This document shows positions 1 to 8,699 of a stretch of 33,121 nucleotides of DNA, piece after piece. Positions within the stretch are counted from its first letter, which is position 1, and each line of letters starts with the position of its first letter. The position numbers were made by a program, and so were the translations under genes. Where the stretch lies: assembly GCA_024687845.1 (NCBI GenBank), contig JAILEL010000071.1, positions 1 to 33,121 of the forward strand, in the 5' to 3' direction. Source of the DNA: Eubacterium sp. (GTDB lineage: Bacteria > Bacillota_A > Clostridia > Lachnospirales > Lachnospiraceae). The notes below the pieces were generated by a model that made no database searches, was not told the origin of the DNA, and saw nothing but the letters and a program-made list of their open reading frames with translations.

Positions 1-1
1 G

Positions 2-445
2 TTCTATAGTTCAAAGGATGATTCACTCTTTGCAAGAATGAAGAAGGCACATTTTGAAGGAAAGCTATATAGAGAGCAGCAGTTTATAGCAGGTCTTGGA
101 TTAAACGAGATTCCAGGTGGCTATGCAACTGGCTTGGATAACTCTTTGAATAGTTATGAAATAAATGAAGATTACACTGTCATTCAGGGAATTATAGATG
201 CATTCTTCTATGAGGGAGATGACATTGTACTTGTTGATTATAAAACGGATAATGTAAAGGATGGAGAAGAACTGCTCGGACGCTACGCATCCCAGATGTA
301 TCTATATGCACTTACACTAGAGAAACTGACAGCGGCAAAGGTAAAGGATGTTATTCTTTATTCTACAAGATTTGGAGAGGTGCATTATCCAAAATGGAGA
401 AACTACATGGATGAAATATTTGAAGCGCTACCATATGCGTGGTAG
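2..445 (+). CDS. addA: AddA helicase-nuclease, C-terminal nuclease end (partial)
   Basis: The frame is open from base 2, so only the last 147 codons are present. AddA is the ATP-dependent helicase and nuclease subunit of AddAB, the Firmicutes counterpart of RecBCD, which processes double-strand breaks for recombination. The visible part is the PD-(D/E)XK nuclease domain. It shows GIID followed by the strand with DYKTD (catalytic Asp and Lys), then a QMYLY segment that matches the conserved Q-x3-Y helix of this family. The last ~18 residues, after the point where AddA proteins usually finish (near FGEVHY), look like an added tail ending at a TAG at 443-445. The same frame stays open for 54 more codons (see next entry). 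The family is well supported. The natural end of the protein is uncertain. Confidence 0.85.
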   Translation, partial: FYSSKDDSLFARMKKAHFEGKLYREQQFIAGLGLNEIPGGYATGLDNSLNSYEINEDYTVIQGIIDAFFYEGDDIVLVDYKTDNVKDGEELLGRYASQMYLYALTLEKLTAAKVKDVILYSTRFGEVHYPKWRNYMDEIFEALPYAW

Positions 446-610
446 AATGATTATAAAATATACTACAAGAAAATAAGTGTTCCAGTTTCATGTAAAGAAC
501 TAATTGAAAGTCAGCAACATACTATTATTGAAGATTTAACAGCTAACGATGGTTATGTTGATGGTGTTGGTCCGGGAACAGTTATTGAAATAGGCTGGGA
601 TTTACAGTGA
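446..610 (+). pseudogene. In-frame protein-like tail after addA stop, possible gene remnant
   Basis: Directly after the addA TAG the same frame reads on for 54 codons to a TGA at 608-610. There is no start codon of its own and no ribosome site. The translation has protein-like composition and contains the stretch SVPVSCKELIESQQ and then DGVGPGTVIEIGWDL. With the last ~18 residues before the TAG it reads like the C-terminus of an unrelated protein. The simplest view is a remnant of another gene fused to the addA 3' end and interrupted by one nonsense codon. I do not recognise the family. The rest of the gap to 758 holds only a promoter candidate and the iorA ribosome site. Confidence 0.35.
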
Positions 611-694
611 TGCGTAAGACGCCGCTTTTTATGTTGTAAAATCCTTGAAAATGAAGTAAAATCTTCCTTATGCATTTATAAATATAACTTATGC

Positions 695-724
695 TTGAAA
701 TATATGACTTTGGAAATGTATTTA
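695..724 (+). promoter_or_regulatory. Candidate sigma-A promoter for iorAB
   Basis: TTGAAA at 695-700 and TATTTA at 719-724 are separated by 18 bp, about 35 bp before the iorA start. The match is moderate. It is the best candidate in the spacer between the addA remnant and iorA. Confidence 0.4.
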
Positions 725-758
725 TTAGTAAAGAATATGAAAGAAGGAGTTTAGAACA

Positions 759-2546
759 TTGGAAAAAAAGATTATGTTAGGAAATGAAGCCATTGCTCGT
801 GGTGCCTGGGAAGCAGGGGTTAAGGTTTCATCAGCTTATCCTGGTACTCCAAGTACTGAAATGAGTGAGAATCTTGTTAAATACGAAGGTGTTTATGCAG
901 AGTGGGCACCTAATGAAAAGGTTGCAGCTGAGGTTGCAATGGGAGCTTCTATTGCTGGTGTAAGAGCTATGTGTGCGATGAAGTGTGTTGGTCTTAATGT
1001 TGCGTCTGATCCACTTTACACTGCATCTTATATTGGGGCTAAGGGAGGTCTTGTATATCTTGTTGCTGATGATCCAGGACTTTACAGCTCTCAGAATGAG
1101 CAGGATACAAGACGTATAGGTATCTCATCTCATGTACCTGTAATAGAGCCTTCAGATTCAGAGGAAGCAAGAGTTTTCACCAAGAGAGCTTTTGAAATAT
1201 CAGAGGAATATGATACTCCTGTTATTCTTAGAACTACAACAAGAATTGCACACTCACAGGGAGTTGTAAATCTTGAGGACAGAGTAGAAGTAGAGGATAA
1301 GGAATATAGCAGAGATCCTGCAAAGAACGTTATGGTTCCTGCCAATGCAGCTAAGCGCCATAAGTTTGTTATCGAACGTGACAGAAAACTCGCAGAGGAT
1401 GGTGCAACAGAGAAGTTTGCAGATCTCAATAAGGTTACATATAGCGATAAGACCTTTACAGTAAAAGGTAAGGGTGGTGAAGAGCTCGCTGATAAGAAGG
1501 TTGGATTCATTACAAGTGGAATTCCTTATCAGTATGTTAAGGAAGTATTCCCGGATGCAAGCATTCTGAAGCTTGGTATGGTTAGTCCACTTCCTAAGAA
1601 GCTTATCGAAGAATTCGCATCAAAGGTTGATGTGCTTTATATATTTGAAGAGCTTGAGCCTGTTATTGAAGAGCAGGTTAAGGCATGGGGAATCGACTGC
1701 ATCGGTAAAGAAGTATTCCCTCTTGATGGTGAGTATAGTGCAAATATGCTTCGTGAGAAGGTACTTGGCATGGACCTTGACTTAAGTGATCCTGCAAATG
1801 TACCAGTTCGTCCACCAATCCTTTGTCCTGGATGTCCTCACAGAGCTACATATAGCGTACTGAAGAAGCTTAAGATTCATGCAAGTGGTGATATCGGATG
1901 CTATACACTTGGTGTTGCTGCTCCACTTTCAGTAGTAGATACAACTCTCTGCATGGGCGGATCTATTTCCATGCTTCATGGAATGGAAAAAGGTAAAGGC
2001 AAGGACTGGGTTAAGAACTGGGTAGCTGTAATCGGAGATTCAACCTTCCTTCATACAGGTGTTAATTCACTTATGAATATGGTCTATAATCAGGCTACAG
2101 GAACAGTCATCATTCTTGACAATTCAACTACAGGTATGACAGGTCATCAGAACCATCCTGCTACTGGTAAGATGCTGAATGGCGAGACAACCTATGCCAT
2201 CGACCTTGTTAAACTCTGTGAAGGAATGGGAATTAAGCATGTAAAGGTAGTCGATGCATTTGACCTTGAGAAGCTTGAAGCAACTATAAAAGAAGAAGTT
2301 GCAAGAGATGAACTTTCAGTTATCATTTCACAGTCACCATGTGCACTCCTTAAGTCATATGTTCCAAAGGGTAAGTGTTATGTAGATACAGAGAAATGTA
2401 AGAAGTGTGGCAAGTGTCTCACTCCTGGATGTCCTGCAATCAAGAAGGATAAAGAAACTGGTTTCTCTGTAATAGATGAAACAATGTGCAACGGATGTGG
2501 ACTGTGCCAGCAGCTTTGTCCATTTGATGCAATACAGTTGAGATAG
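759..2546 (+). CDS. iorA: Indolepyruvate:ferredoxin oxidoreductase, alpha subunit
   Basis: This 595-residue protein is the catalytic subunit of IOR. IOR oxidatively decarboxylates indolepyruvate and other aryl pyruvates from aromatic amino acid transamination to the aryl-acetyl-CoA, reducing ferredoxin. The start is TTG at 759 behind AAGAAGGAG (741-749). The N-terminal half is the pyruvate-ferredoxin oxidoreductase pyrimidine-binding domain, with the SSAYPGTPSTEM motif near residue 25. CPGCPHR lies at 356-362, and the TPP/Mg site shows GDIGCYT and GDS (426-428). The C-terminus carries a ferredoxin-like 2[4Fe-4S] domain. Its first cysteine set is C547, C550, C553 and C558 (the last spacing is x4, as in IorA) and the second is C577, C580, C583 and C587. 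Length and domain order are normal for IorA. It forms an operon with iorB, 22 bp downstream. Confidence 0.96.
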   Translation: MEKKIMLGNEAIARGAWEAGVKVSSAYPGTPSTEMSENLVKYEGVYAEWAPNEKVAAEVAMGASIAGVRAMCAMKCVGLNVASDPLYTASYIGAKGGLVYLVADDPGLYSSQNEQDTRRIGISSHVPVIEPSDSEEARVFTKRAFEISEEYDTPVILRTTTRIAHSQGVVNLEDRVEVEDKEYSRDPAKNVMVPANAAKRHKFVIERDRKLAEDGATEKFADLNKVTYSDKTFTVKGKGGEELADKKVGFITSGIPYQYVKEVFPDASILKLGMVSPLPKKLIEEFASKVDVLYIFEELEPVIEEQVKAWGIDCIGKEVFPLDGEYSANMLREKVLGMDLDLSDPANVPVRPPILCPGCPHRATYSVLKKLKIHASGDIGCYTLGVAAPLSVVDTTLCMGGSISMLHGMEKGKGKDWVKNWVAVIGDSTFLHTGVNSLMNMVYNQATGTVIILDNSTTGMTGHQNHPATGKMLNGETTYAIDLVKLCEGMGIKHVKVVDAFDLEKLEATIKEEVARDELSVIISQSPCALLKSYVPKGKCYVDTEKCKKCGKCLTPGCPAIKKDKETGFSVIDETMCNGCGLCQQLCPFDAIQLR

Positions 2547-2568
2547 ATTGGTGAAAGGAAGATAAGAG

Positions 2569-3147
2569 ATGGTTACTAATATTATGATAGTAGGTGTTGG
2601 TGGACAGGGTACTCTGCTCACAAGCCGAATCTTAGGAGGCCTTGCTGAGAGTGCAGGCTATGATGTTAAGCTTTCTGAGGTACATGGAATGGCTCAGCGT
2701 GGAGGTTCCGTTGTTACCTATGTAAGATATGCAACTGAAGGTGAAGTAGTTACTGAGCCTATCGTTGAAGAAGGATGTGCAGATGTACTTATCGCATTTG
2801 AGAGACTTGAAGCTCTGAGATATGCACATTTTCTTAAAAAGGATGGTGCACTTATTGTTAATGATCAGAGAATCGATCCAATGCCTGTAATAACAGGTGC
2901 AGCAGAATATCCAGAAAATATTCTTGAAGGACTTCGTGAGAAGTATAAGGTATTTTCAATAGATGCTATGGCTAAGGCTGAAGAACTTGGTAATACCCGT
3001 GTATTCAATACAATAGTTCTTGGAATGGCAGCGCGTCATATGAACTATTCAAAGGAGCAGTGGATAGAAGTTATCAAGGCAAAGGTTCCACCAAAGACAA
3101 TCGATATAAATCTCGCTGGCTTCGAAGCAGGCTACGCAAGTATATAA
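2569..3147 (+). CDS. iorB: Indolepyruvate:ferredoxin oxidoreductase, beta subunit
   Basis: This 192-residue protein is the small gamma-domain subunit that pairs with IorA in the heterodimeric cytoplasmic enzyme. The N-terminus has the GVGGQGTLL loop (residues 9-17) of the POR/KOR gamma family, followed by the EVHGMAQRGGSV motif (37-48) that is typical of IorB. GAAAGGAAG precedes the ATG at a suitable distance. Length is normal. The gene is followed 53 bp later by a strong terminator, so iorAB is a closed two-gene unit for aryl-pyruvate oxidation, likely supplying reduced ferredoxin during amino acid fermentation. The role is inferred from the family. Confidence 0.95.
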   Translation: MVTNIMIVGVGGQGTLLTSRILGGLAESAGYDVKLSEVHGMAQRGGSVVTYVRYATEGEVVTEPIVEEGCADVLIAFERLEALRYAHFLKKDGALIVNDQRIDPMPVITGAAEYPENILEGLREKYKVFSIDAMAKAEELGNTRVFNTIVLGMAARHMNYSKEQWIEVIKAKVPPKTIDINLAGFEAGYASI

Positions 3148-3200
3148 AGAGATTATTTTTGCTATATCTCTTAAGGATTCGTTAATAACTTTTATGATAT

Positions 3201-3235
3201 AAAGGTACTGTAAGGACAAACTTACAGTACCTTTT
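3201..3235 (+). terminator. Rho-independent terminator of iorAB
   Basis: AAAGGTACTGTAAG (3201-3214) pairs perfectly with 3221-3234 across the loop GACAAA. The T-rich end of the second arm (CCTTTTCT) supplies the U tract. Confidence 0.9.
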
Positions 3236-3358
3236 CTAATGGAATGAATTTTAAAATTCAAGTATAATTATATTTTCTAAATGTTAAAAGATGATTACTA
3301 TTATAGATATACTTGTCCTTATGATATAGAAGGTCATCTTGCGAATAAGGAGATTATG

Positions 3359-4216
3359 ATGAAGAACGTTATTCTTGCTGCTAAAGATGTTCAGAAAACC
3401 TTTTCTAATAATGGGGAAATGGTTCCGGTTCTGACTAATGTAAATATGGATATTTATGAAGGTGATTTTACTGTGATAATGGGTTCATCCGGTTCTGGAA
3501 AGTCTACATTACTTTATGCGCTTTCTGGAATGGACAGAGCAACTGCTGGTGAAGTTATATACCATAGACCTGAAGAAAAATGGAACGAATTATCTTCGGG
3601 AAAAGGAATGCGGAGAGACCTGGAGAAAAAGGATAGTCAGGTTGACATAACTACGATGAAGGATAAGAAATTAAGTGAAATCAGAGTACATGATTTTGGA
3701 TTTGTTTTCCAGCAGATGCATCTTGTAAGCAACCTTACATTACTTGAAAATGTTGCAGTAACCGGTTACCTGAATAAAAAAAGAAGTTCGGCTGAAACAC
3801 TTAAAAAAGCAGAAAAGCTGCTGGACAGGATGGGGCTATCAGAAGAAAAATCACATATTCCTTCCAGAGTTTCAGGCGGTGAACAGCAGAGATGCGCCAT
3901 AGCAAGATCGGTGATAAATGATCCCTCAATTATTTTTGCGGATGAACCAACTGGAGCTTTGAATAGAAAAAATACTACAGAGGTTCTGAATCTGCTATCT
4001 GAACTGAGTGATGAGGGCAAGAGTATAGTAATGGTAACTCATGATATAAAGTCGGCTCTACGTGGGAATAGATTACTTTATCTCGACGATGGAAATATCG
4101 TTGGAGAACTGGAACTTTCTCGATATGGAGAAAAGGACAAAAATGGAGAACTTCTTCAGAATAGTAAAGCACGTGAAGCACAGATAAGTGCGTGGCTGGA
4201 ATCTCTTGACTGGTAA
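3359..4216 (+). CDS. ABC transporter ATPase, MacB/LolD type
   Basis: This is the cytoplasmic ATPase of an ABC system working with the FtsX-type permease that follows. The frame is open from an ATG at 3281, but that ATG has no ribosome site and the extra 26 residues do not resemble the family. AAGGAG at 3347-3352 sits 6 bp before the ATG at 3359, giving a 285-residue protein that starts MKNVILAAKDVQ. Motifs in this numbering are Walker A GSSGSGKST (42-50), Q-loop VFQQ (about 116-119), signature SGGEQQR (172-178), Walker B IIFADE (to E196) and switch His228. About 45 residues between Walker A and the Q-loop are longer and more charged than in LolD/MacB relatives. The C-terminus adds a ~35-residue tail. 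The pair is probably an exporter or mechanotransmission ABC of the FtsX superfamily. The substrate is unknown. Confidence 0.9.
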   Translation: MKNVILAAKDVQKTFSNNGEMVPVLTNVNMDIYEGDFTVIMGSSGSGKSTLLYALSGMDRATAGEVIYHRPEEKWNELSSGKGMRRDLEKKDSQVDITTMKDKKLSEIRVHDFGFVFQQMHLVSNLTLLENVAVTGYLNKKRSSAETLKKAEKLLDRMGLSEEKSHIPSRVSGGEQQRCAIARSVINDPSIIFADEPTGALNRKNTTEVLNLLSELSDEGKSIVMVTHDIKSALRGNRLLYLDDGNIVGELELSRYGEKDKNGELLQNSKAREAQISAWLESLDW

Positions 4217-4240
4217 AACAAAGTTCGAAAGGATAATGAT

Positions 4241-6646
4241 ATGGAAGTTTTCACACTTGTTAAAGCAGGAATTAGAAGTAGAAAAGAAATAATGCTAGGG
4301 TTCATGATTCTGACTATGACTATTGTAGTAAGCGTGATTACGATGGCTGGTGTCAGAAAGAATTATGAGTCGGCTATGGATAAGGCATTTGAGATAGAAG
4401 ATAAGGGATCAATACTGGTATTTTTCAGCCTGAATCACTTAACTGATGAGATGGAAAATAATCTCAAAAATGATGAGAAGGTAGATCATATTGACGTCAG
4501 GGATGCACTGGTTGGTGTAAATGTTCATGCTAAGGATAAAAAGGATGGAAATGGATATATTGTCATGAAAGATATGGACACAGTTCCAATCTTTGACCAT
4601 TCCCATAAGAGCATTATATTGCCTGGAACGGACGAATATAATTCCAGAAAACTAAAAAAGGGTGAGATATATATACCTTATGGTCTTAAAGATAAGATAA
4701 GCGTAAAAGAAAATGATATTATCTCAATGGATTTCCTTGGAGTAAGTAAGGATTTCAAAGTAAAGGGATTCATCCAGGAATGTTTCATGGGATCCCTGAA
4801 TATCGGATATAAAACTGTATTTATCAGTAATGAAGAATTTGATGAGATATATGCAGTATGTAATGACAATATTAGTGACGAACAGTTGGATGGCTGGGCA
4901 CTTGGTAACATGGTATATATTTATCCCAGCGAAAAGGCGGATAAATCTTCCGACATTTTCTTAAGAAATCTTAACATAAAGTATAAGCTGAGCAACATGG
5001 CAAAATTAGATATGACCAGAGAGACTGCTGAACATTATGCAGGAATATATATTGAGATAATACTTTCAGTTATCACAGCATTTTCGCTCTTTCTTTTGGT
5101 GATATTCTTAATAGTTGCAGGACATAATATTAGTACTGAAATGGAAATCGAATATGCAAATCTTGGTATTTTGATGAGCCAGGGATTTACGAATAAGCTG
5201 ATAAGAATGGTATATATATCAGAATATCTTCTAATTGAGATGATAGGAATAATTCTTGGATTTATTATTTCTATTCCGCTTGAAAGGATATTCAGTAATA
5301 TCTTCTTTGGCCTTACCGCGATTCTTCCAGAAAAAAATATTCCGATATCAGAGGGTGTTATATTTTCCTTGCTACTTTTTGTAATCACATTTGTATATAT
5401 ATCTATCTGTACCAGAAGAGTGGCAAAAGTAACACCGGTTAAGGCTATAACAAATGCCAGATCGGATTATTATTTTGATAGCGGGATTAATATGCCAATA
5501 CAGAAAAATGCATTAGGACTGACGCTAGGATTACGCCAGCTGACCTCCAACCCGGTGCGTTATATAAGTATATGTATCGTATCTGCACTACTTATTTTCA
5601 GCGTTATTACCTGCGAACTTATGTCAGGATATATCCAGTCAAGAAATGCTCTTGTATCCATGGGAGAGCCATTTACTGATATACAGTTTGCATTTAAAAA
5701 TATAGATACCAGGTGTAAATGTGAAGATATAGAAAATATTGTAAAAAAATATACTGATATTGAGGGTAGATTCTACAGATCACATATATATGTTTCGGTA
5801 AATGGAGAAAGTATTTCAAATGTTGTAACAGTTTATCCTGATGAGCTTTCTTCAGTATATAAAGGAAGAGGCATAAAGTATGATAATGAGATAGTTGTTA
5901 CAGAGCAGATATGCAGGCTTCTTGATGTAGAACTTGGGGATACAGTACAAGTTGGACGAAATAAGTTTGCAGAAGATTATGTGATAGTTGGAATATTTCA
6001 GACTATGAATGATACTGGTAAATCCATCTCTATGTCATTAGATGGTCTCAGCCGTCTTAAAGAGGATCCTGAAGATAAATACGATCCAGAAGACGTGAAT
6101 ATGCATGGTATAGTATTAAAAGATCCGAAAGCAGGACAGAAAATAGAGAATGAAATAAAGGAAAAATATGGTGATGAGGTAGAAATAAAATACCTTGATT
6201 ATGATAAGGAAATAGGAGAATTTGGAGATACATTTTACCTTGCAGCTGAAGGGTCACAGATACTTATATATACATTAGTATTCATTTTTGCTTTAATAAC
6301 TGTAGCAATGGTATGTACCAAGGCATTCATTCAGGAGAGAACAGATATTGGAATATTTAGGGCAATAGGATTCGGTGTAGGAAATGTAAGAAGCCAGTTT
6401 GCATCGAGATTCATGATAATAAGCATTTTTAGTTCCGTAATAGGAGCCATTTTATCCAGACTTTATTCAGGAAAGGTTCTGGGATCATTATTTTCATTAT
6501 TTGGAATACCTCATATCGAAATGGAATATGAACCTATGCTTTTTATCAGACCGATAATAATCTTCGTGATAGGATATTTTATCTTCGGATATATAGCCGC
6601 ACGCAAGGTAAAAAAAGTTAATTCAAGAGAGCTTATAACTGAATAA
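4241..6646 (+). CDS. ABC transporter permease with two FtsX domains
   Basis: This 801-residue membrane partner of the preceding ATPase starts 24 bp downstream behind GAAAGGAT. About eight membrane spans are visible: near 17-37, then 268-291, 325-347 and 372-392 (first FtsX core), 441-464, and 676-697, 723-742 and 767-787 (second core). Two long extracytoplasmic segments, roughly 40-265 and 465-670, follow the first and fifth spans, as in duplicated MacB/FtsX permeases. The lone N-terminal span plus large outer domain argues against a simple solute importer. Such proteins usually handle peptides, lipids or lipoproteins, or signal to cell-wall enzymes. There are no strong clues to substrate. 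The two-component genes just downstream suggest shared sensing or control, but they have their own promoter candidate. Confidence 0.9.
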   Translation: MEVFTLVKAGIRSRKEIMLGFMILTMTIVVSVITMAGVRKNYESAMDKAFEIEDKGSILVFFSLNHLTDEMENNLKNDEKVDHIDVRDALVGVNVHAKDKKDGNGYIVMKDMDTVPIFDHSHKSIILPGTDEYNSRKLKKGEIYIPYGLKDKISVKENDIISMDFLGVSKDFKVKGFIQECFMGSLNIGYKTVFISNEEFDEIYAVCNDNISDEQLDGWALGNMVYIYPSEKADKSSDIFLRNLNIKYKLSNMAKLDMTRETAEHYAGIYIEIILSVITAFSLFLLVIFLIVAGHNISTEMEIEYANLGILMSQGFTNKLIRMVYISEYLLIEMIGIILGFIISIPLERIFSNIFFGLTAILPEKNIPISEGVIFSLLLFVITFVYISICTRRVAKVTPVKAITNARSDYYFDSGINMPIQKNALGLTLGLRQLTSNPVRYISICIVSALLIFSVITCELMSGYIQSRNALVSMGEPFTDIQFAFKNIDTRCKCEDIENIVKKYTDIEGRFYRSHIYVSVNGESISNVVTVYPDELSSVYKGRGIKYDNEIVVTEQICRLLDVELGDTVQVGRNKFAEDYVIVGIFQTMNDTGKSISMSLDGLSRLKEDPEDKYDPEDVNMHGIVLKDPKAGQKIENEIKEKYGDEVEIKYLDYDKEIGEFGDTFYLAAEGSQILIYTLVFIFALITVAMVCTKAFIQERTDIGIFRAIGFGVGNVRSQFASRFMIISIFSSVIGAILSRLYSGKVLGSLFSLFGIPHIEMEYEPMLFIRPIIIFVIGYFIFGYIAARKVKKVNSRELITE

Positions 6647-6658
6647 TGATTGTTTTTG

Positions 6659-6667
6659 TGATATAAT
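6659..6667 (+). promoter_or_regulatory. Extended -10 promoter for the first two-component pair
   Basis: TGATATAAT (6659-6667) is a perfect extended -10 (TG-n-TATAAT), placed just after the permease stop and about 105 bp before the regulator gene. No good -35 is present, as is common for extended -10 promoters. The expected start falls in the GTTACTATTC motif at 6671. Confidence 0.55.
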
Positions 6668-6770
6668 TACGTTACTATTCTGAGTTAACTGTTATAAACG
6701 ACTAATGAGATAGGTAAAAAAATGACTGTTTGCAGACACTTTTTGTCTACTTTGAATCGAGGAAAATGGA

Positions 6771-7448
6771 ATGAGAAAGATTCTAATTGTCGATGACGAT
6801 AAGGACCTGTCAGATATAATCAAAGAAATGCTTATGAATTATGACTACGAGGTTGATCAGGCCTTTAGTGTTGATGGAGCATATGAGATTCTGACAGATG
6901 AAAAATATGATGTCATCCTTCTTGATATTAATCTTCCGGATGGCGAGGGCTATGAGGTATGCCGTGAGCTTAGAAAGGTTTCTGCTGTACCTGTTATTTT
7001 TGCCAGTGCGAGAACGAGTGTGGATGATCGTGTGACGGGATTTGAAGAAGGTGGCGATGATTATATTCCGAAACCCTTTTCAATGAAGGAGCTTCTTGCG
7101 AGAATAAATGCTCTTGTCAGAAGAACCTATGGTGAGGGAACCAAAGACGAAGTGGTTAAGTTTGGAGATATAGTAGTTAGTCTCACTTCAAGAAATGTAA
7201 CTAAAGGTGGAAAAACTGTAAATCTGTCTCTTAAGGAATTCGATCTTCTTGCTTTTCTTGCGAGAAATAAAAACGAGGCTATTGAGAAGGACAGGCTTAT
7301 TTCTGAGGTTTGGGGGGCTTTCAGCGAGGTGGACGGCTCGACTCTTACAGTTCACATCAGGTGGCTTAGAGAGAAGCTTGAGGACAATCCTTCAAACCCT
7401 GAATATATCAAGACGGTATATAAAGTGGGATATATGCTGCAGACATAA
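6771..7448 (+). CDS. OmpR-family response regulator
   Basis: This 225-residue protein is a receiver plus winged-helix DNA-binding regulator, the cytoplasmic output partner of the kinase that follows. Acidic residues DDD at 8-10, phospho-acceptor Asp52 in the LLDINLPDG segment, the Ser/Thr switch (SAR) and Lys in PKPF are all present. The Trans_reg_C domain fills the C-terminal half with the usual SLKEFDLLAFLARN and TVYKVGYML blocks. The start is ATG at 6771 behind GAGGAA (6759-6764). The kinase begins 29 bp later. Its position after the ABC exporter suggests that the transporter genes may be targets. This is inference only. Confidence 0.95.
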   Translation: MRKILIVDDDKDLSDIIKEMLMNYDYEVDQAFSVDGAYEILTDEKYDVILLDINLPDGEGYEVCRELRKVSAVPVIFASARTSVDDRVTGFEEGGDDYIPKPFSMKELLARINALVRRTYGEGTKDEVVKFGDIVVSLTSRNVTKGGKTVNLSLKEFDLLAFLARNKNEAIEKDRLISEVWGAFSEVDGSTLTVHIRWLREKLEDNPSNPEYIKTVYKVGYMLQT

Positions 7449-7477
7449 ATAGTATAGAATAGTTATGGAGTCGGAAT

Positions 7478-8674
7478 ATGAATAGAAAGCTGACTGCTAT
7501 TGCGATAGTTTACATAATACTGATTCTTGCCGCCTGTCTGATCACTGCACATTTATATGAGAGAAGCAGAGAGGATATGTATGGTGATAATAATATTGCA
7601 GTAGATGCAAATGAAATCAGAAATCTTATAGAATCAGGTGAGTATGATGTGGCTGTTTTGAAATGCGATGAGCTGCCACAAAAATATGGTGATGAGATAA
7701 AAAAATCGAATGATGATAAAAATATGAAAATATGGATTATAATTCCGATTGCTATCAGCGTTATCGGAATTTTTTCCATGCTGTTTTATATAAATAATAG
7801 TATTCTTAAACCATTCAGTGACATGAAGGTATTTGCAATGGATGTATCAAAGGGGAATCTCGATAGAAAGCTCAGTATGGATAAGGGAAATTATTTCGGT
7901 GATTTTACCTGGGCTTTTGAAAATATGAGAAAGGAAATAATAAGATCCAGAAATGCTGAGAAAAATGCTATTGAAAATAATAAAACGGTGATAGCAACCC
8001 TGTCTCATGATATTAAAACTCCGATGGCTTCCATAAGGGCGTATGCGGAGGCATTTGAGGCAAACATGGATAGTACTCCGGAGAAAAGGCAGAAGTATCT
8101 TACAACATTGATGTCAAAGTGTGATGAGGTTTCCAAGCTTACAAATGATCTCTTTATACATTCAATATCTGAGATGAACCGTCTTGAGGTGAGAAAAGAA
8201 AATGTTGATATCATAAGTTTTATGAAAAAAGATGTGGCGGAGCTTTTTGCATTTGATGAAAAAGTGAGTATGAATCTGCCGGACAAGTCTTCATATATGA
8301 TAAATGCAGACTCTAAAAGACTTCTTCAGATAATGGAGAATCTGAAGAGTAATACAGAAAAATATGCAAAAACCAGAATAGAGATAACTCTGGAGCTATT
8401 ATCTGATTCAGAACAACTGACAGAAGCTGAAGCAGATAAAAGGTCGGAGAGAAATGAGCATAGGGTGAGAATACATTTCCGGGATTTTGGCCCTGGAATT
8501 CCAGAAGAGGAGATACCATTTATAACGGGTAAATTCTACAGAGGTAAAAATTGCGGAAATGAAAATGGTTCTGGATTAGGTCTTTATATTGTGAGTGAAA
8601 TAGTTCAGAAAATGAATGGAAAGCTTACATTATATAATAGAAATCCCGGACTGGATGTAACTATAGAATTGTAA
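7478..8674 (+). CDS. Sensor histidine kinase
   Basis: This 398-residue membrane kinase is the partner of the preceding OmpR regulator. One span lies at about 7-25, an external sensor of only ~60 residues follows, and the second span is at 85-106. A HAMP-like linker leads into the HisKA helix with LSHDIKTPMAS, phospho-acceptor His177. The ATPase domain shows an altered N-box (MENLKSNTEKYA), DFGPGIPEE as the G1 box, FYRG as F box and GSGLGL as G2 box. An insertion rich in Glu and Ser lies between the N and G1 boxes. GGAG precedes the ATG by 7 bp. The small outer loop differs from the nearly loopless BceS kinases, so a Bce-type antibiotic-sensing unit is not favoured. Confidence 0.93.
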   Translation: MNRKLTAIAIVYIILILAACLITAHLYERSREDMYGDNNIAVDANEIRNLIESGEYDVAVLKCDELPQKYGDEIKKSNDDKNMKIWIIIPIAISVIGIFSMLFYINNSILKPFSDMKVFAMDVSKGNLDRKLSMDKGNYFGDFTWAFENMRKEIIRSRNAEKNAIENNKTVIATLSHDIKTPMASIRAYAEAFEANMDSTPEKRQKYLTTLMSKCDEVSKLTNDLFIHSISEMNRLEVRKENVDIISFMKKDVAELFAFDEKVSMNLPDKSSYMINADSKRLLQIMENLKSNTEKYAKTRIEITLELLSDSEQLTEAEADKRSERNEHRVRIHFRDFGPGIPEEEIPFITGKFYRGKNCGNENGSGLGLYIVSEIVQKMNGKLTLYNRNPGLDVTIEL

Positions 8675-8699
8675 CTACAGATTAAAACATGAGGTAAAA

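Noticed and set aside
443..445. TAG inside a continuing frame as a recoded (pyrrolysine-type) codon
   Set aside because: No pyl genes or downstream hairpin signal are visible, and the sequence after the stop does not fit AddA. A remnant is simpler.
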